A stretch of DNA of 7,864 nt, from the NCBI GenBank assembly GCA_945860255.1, contig CAMAQI010000103.1, forward strand, positions 1-7,864, given 5' to 3'. Position numbers and translations under genes: made by a program. The DNA comes from Methylacidiphilum caldifontis (GTDB lineage: Bacteria; Verrucomicrobiota; Verrucomicrobiia; Methylacidiphilales; CAMAQI01). The notes beneath the pieces are model-generated. The model made no database searches and had not been told where the DNA came from. It saw only the letters and a list, made by a program, of their open reading frames with translations. Positions 6,677-7,864 of the stretch are shown here, one piece after another (within the stretch, counting starts at the first letter, position 1; each line of letters begins with the position of its first letter).

Positions 6677-7279
6677 ATGCCCTCCTTGACGATCCCTCCG
6701 GAGGTCAGCGTAATGATCCTTCCGGGGACGGTCTTCTATCCCAAGGTTCTACTTCCGCTCTATATTTTTGAGCCCCGTTATCGTTTGATGCTCCAAAAGG
6801 CATTAGAAGATTCTCGCGTCTTTGCGATCTCCCTTGCCAGTGACCTGATGAAACCTCATGCCATCGCCTCGATCGGAATTATTCGTGCTTGCGTCGATAA
6901 TCCGGATGGCTCCTCCAATCTCGTCCTCCAAGGTCTGACACGAGTTCGGCTGGTCGAATTTACACAAGATGAACCGTTTCCCATTGCCAAAATTGAGATC
7001 CTTCGCTCCGATAATCCGAACGACACCGAGATCGATGCCTTAGTCAACAAGACCTTAGAATATGTCCATCTCTACAAAGAGAAAGGGATCGAGATGCCGG
7101 AATGGATGGAGGAGTTCCTCAAAAACCTCTCCGATCGAGATACTCTCGTCGATATGGTTGCCTATGGGTTTGTCGAAAGTGTCTCCGAAAAACAGAAGAT
7201 CCTTGAGACCCTCAGCCTAAAAGAGCGATTCCAACGACTCGTACATAATCTCAAGAAACAGGCCGATAAAGACTATTAG
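6677..7279 (+). CDS. Stand-alone LON substrate-binding (N-terminal) domain protein
   Basis: The 200-residue protein consists of a Lon N-terminal domain (LON/PUA-like, PF02190 type) without the AAA+ ATPase or the Ser-Lys protease domain of true Lon. The hallmark is at the N-terminus: VMILPGTVFYP (12-22) followed by LPLYIFEPRYRLML (26-39), matching the PL-x-IFE-x-RYR signature. A second conserved block is IGIIRAC...LVLQGLTRVRLVE (66-94). The C-terminal third is helical and charged (EWMEEFLKNLSDRDTLVDMV), as in the helical part of Lon N-domains. In Lon this domain recognises substrates. The function of free-standing versions is not well established; a protein-binding or quality-control role is inference. 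It lies six bases after nuoG with the same base composition, so it is co-transcribed with complex I genes. No clear Shine-Dalgarno sequence is visible. No signal peptide, so it should be cytoplasmic. Confidence 0.9.
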   Translation: MPSLTIPPEVSVMILPGTVFYPKVLLPLYIFEPRYRLMLQKALEDSRVFAISLASDLMKPHAIASIGIIRACVDNPDGSSNLVLQGLTRVRLVEFTQDEPFPIAKIEILRSDNPNDTEIDALVNKTLEYVHLYKEKGIEMPEWMEEFLKNLSDRDTLVDMVAYGFVESVSEKQKILETLSLKERFQRLVHNLKKQADKDY

Positions 7280-7290
7280 GTTTTTACCGC

Positions 7291-7370
7291 AATAAGAATC
7301 CCTAACTTCTTTGACAGGGGATGCTTAAATTTACGCCTATCACATTCTGCTATTCTCAAGGATTCTTTTT
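7291..7370 (+). terminator. Possible weak transcription end of the nuo operon (long-loop inverted repeat)
   Basis: AATAAGAATCC (7291-7301) can pair with GGATTCTTTTT (7360-7370) with one mismatch, and the second arm is T-rich. The loop is about 58 bases, far longer than in ordinary intrinsic terminators, so the pairing may be chance. It is recorded because the operon must end between here and the pseudogene and no better terminator is visible. The right arm overlaps the tail of the minus-strand pseudogene by sequence. Confidence 0.2.
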
Positions 7371-7678
7371 AGGCAATAAAAGAATTTTATCGATACGACT
7401 CTGATCCATATCAATCACTTCGACTGTATAATTCATAAAATCAACTTGTTCACCCTCTGTGGGGATATGTGAAAAAAGATTTAAGACAAATCCACCCACC
7501 GTTTTATAGTTCGATAAAATTTCAATTGAGCAGAGTGGTTTCCTTGATTTGATAATTGGATTAATCGAGATTTTTTGACAGAGATAAGGGCAATTTCGGC
7601 CATTGCAAATACGCCATTGGCAACAACTAAAAGAAAAATAACAAAAATTTCAAAATAAAGCCCATTCATGACGGCCAC
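7356..7678 (-). pseudogene. CNNM/CorC (HlyC-type, UPF0053) membrane protein, pseudogene with large internal deletion
   Basis: Read on the minus strand, two pieces of one gene are left. The first piece starts at a GTG at 7678 or, more naturally, at ATG 7669 and encodes MNGLYFEIFVIFLLVVANG and then FAMAEIALISVKKSRLIQL. This is the first membrane helix of the DUF21/CNNM domain with its N-G-x-F-A-M-x-E-I-A signature. At about 7520-7535 the homology breaks off. In the next frame down to TGA at 7356-7358 comes SNYKTVGGFVLNLFSHIP, followed by EGEQVDFMNYTVEVIDMDQ and SRIDKILLLPKKNP. This is the C-terminal CorC/HlyC transporter-associated domain. The remaining membrane helices and both CBS domains of an intact protein of about 400 or more residues are missing, and the halves are out of frame (first frame stops at 7481-7483). 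Intact relatives are membrane proteins linked to divalent cation transport. A small functional membrane protein seems unlikely. Confidence 0.85.
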
Positions 7679-7761
7679 ATTAAATCAGATATAGTGGTTA
7701 TCAAATAAAAACCCTCACTTCATAGTAAAATCAATTTGTGAGCTTATTCCCTGATTTAATG
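7678..7761. repeat. 84-bp nested inverted repeat upstream of the pseudogene
   Basis: The 11-base arms CATTAAATCAG (7678-7688) and CTGATTTAATG (7751-7761) are perfect inverted copies. Nested between them is a second shorter pair, CTCAC (7714-7718) and GTGAG (7738-7742). The left arm coincides with the start of the pseudogene. It could be a remnant of a small MITE-like element, a regulatory palindrome of the former gene, or chance in AT-rich DNA. No target-site duplication is evident around the arms. Confidence 0.4.
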
Positions 7762-7827
7762 AAAAATTATCACGCCATCTCTTTTAAACTGAGGAACAGT
7801 GAAGCGTTCGAAAGCAAAGACCGGTAC
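7762..7827. other. Non-coding AT-rich spacer
   Basis: No reading frame of gene-like quality, RNA gene or recognisable signal is seen here. Together with the spacer just after the LON gene and the pseudogene, it makes the last 585 bases of the window free of intact genes. Confidence 0.5.
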
Positions 7828-7863
7828 AAAAAACAAGGGCGATCCGCCCCACCGGATCGCCCT
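7828..7863 (-). terminator. Strong intrinsic terminator for a minus-strand gene beyond the right edge
   Basis: AGGGCGATCCG (7836-7846) and CGGATCGCCCT (7853-7863) form a perfect 11-bp GC-rich stem with a six-base loop. Read on the minus strand the stem is followed by TTGTTTTTT (7836 down to 7828; the first T is the base of the stem), the U-tract expected of a Rho-independent terminator. On the plus strand the A-run lies before the stem, so the natural orientation is minus. It implies a leftward-transcribed gene or operon ending just outside the window. Confidence 0.85.
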
Positions 7864-7864
7864 C

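Noticed and set aside
7311..7316. TTGACA as a promoter -35 box after the LON gene
   Set aside because: No acceptable -10 hexamer lies 16-18 bases downstream and no plus-strand gene follows.
7481..7678. Intact small single-helix membrane protein of about 65 residues
   Set aside because: The first 45 or so residues match only the beginning of the CNNM domain and the next frame continues with the far end of the same family, so a deletion pseudogene explains it better.

Overview
The window carries the start of secA on the minus strand, followed by a tightly packed plus-strand operon for the peripheral (hydrophilic) arm of respiratory complex I: nuoB, nuoC, nuoD, a small lipoprotein gene, nuoE, nuoF, nuoG and a stand-alone LON-domain gene. 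After the operon the DNA becomes visibly more AT-rich and non-coding. It holds the wreck of a CNNM/CorC-type membrane protein gene on the minus strand, a nested inverted repeat, and a strong intrinsic terminator for a minus-strand gene lying beyond the right edge.

Organism: a Gram-negative-type bacterium with aerobic or anaerobic NADH-dependent respiration. The lipobox protein with a BamE/SmpA-like domain argues for an outer membrane. Protein style (SecA with a W-E-M-x-P-Y-D-V-Q stretch, the NuoB N-terminus, and a nuo cluster that starts at nuoB) reminds me of the PVC group, most likely Verrucomicrobiota. This is an impression from remembered homologues, not a search result. Base composition is intermediate, roughly half GC in the genes.

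How the genes work together: NuoF (FMN and cluster N3) oxidises NADH. NuoE (N1a) and NuoG (N1b, N4, N5, N7) carry electrons along the iron-sulfur chain, and NuoB (N2) with NuoC/NuoD forms the quinone-reduction module. All expected cluster ligands in these subunits are present, and NuoD keeps the quinone-site His38 and Tyr87. NuoA, NuoI and the membrane-arm subunits NuoH and NuoJ-N are absent and must be encoded elsewhere, so the nuo genes are split. Gene spacing of 3 to 17 bases from nuoB to the LON gene indicates one transcript, which would start in the 137-base divergent region shared with secA.

No wholly new system is evident. The parts that deserve attention are the two accessory genes embedded in or attached to the nuo operon (lipoprotein and LON domain), the unusually short NuoG, and the pseudogene whose two halves have been joined by a large internal deletion.
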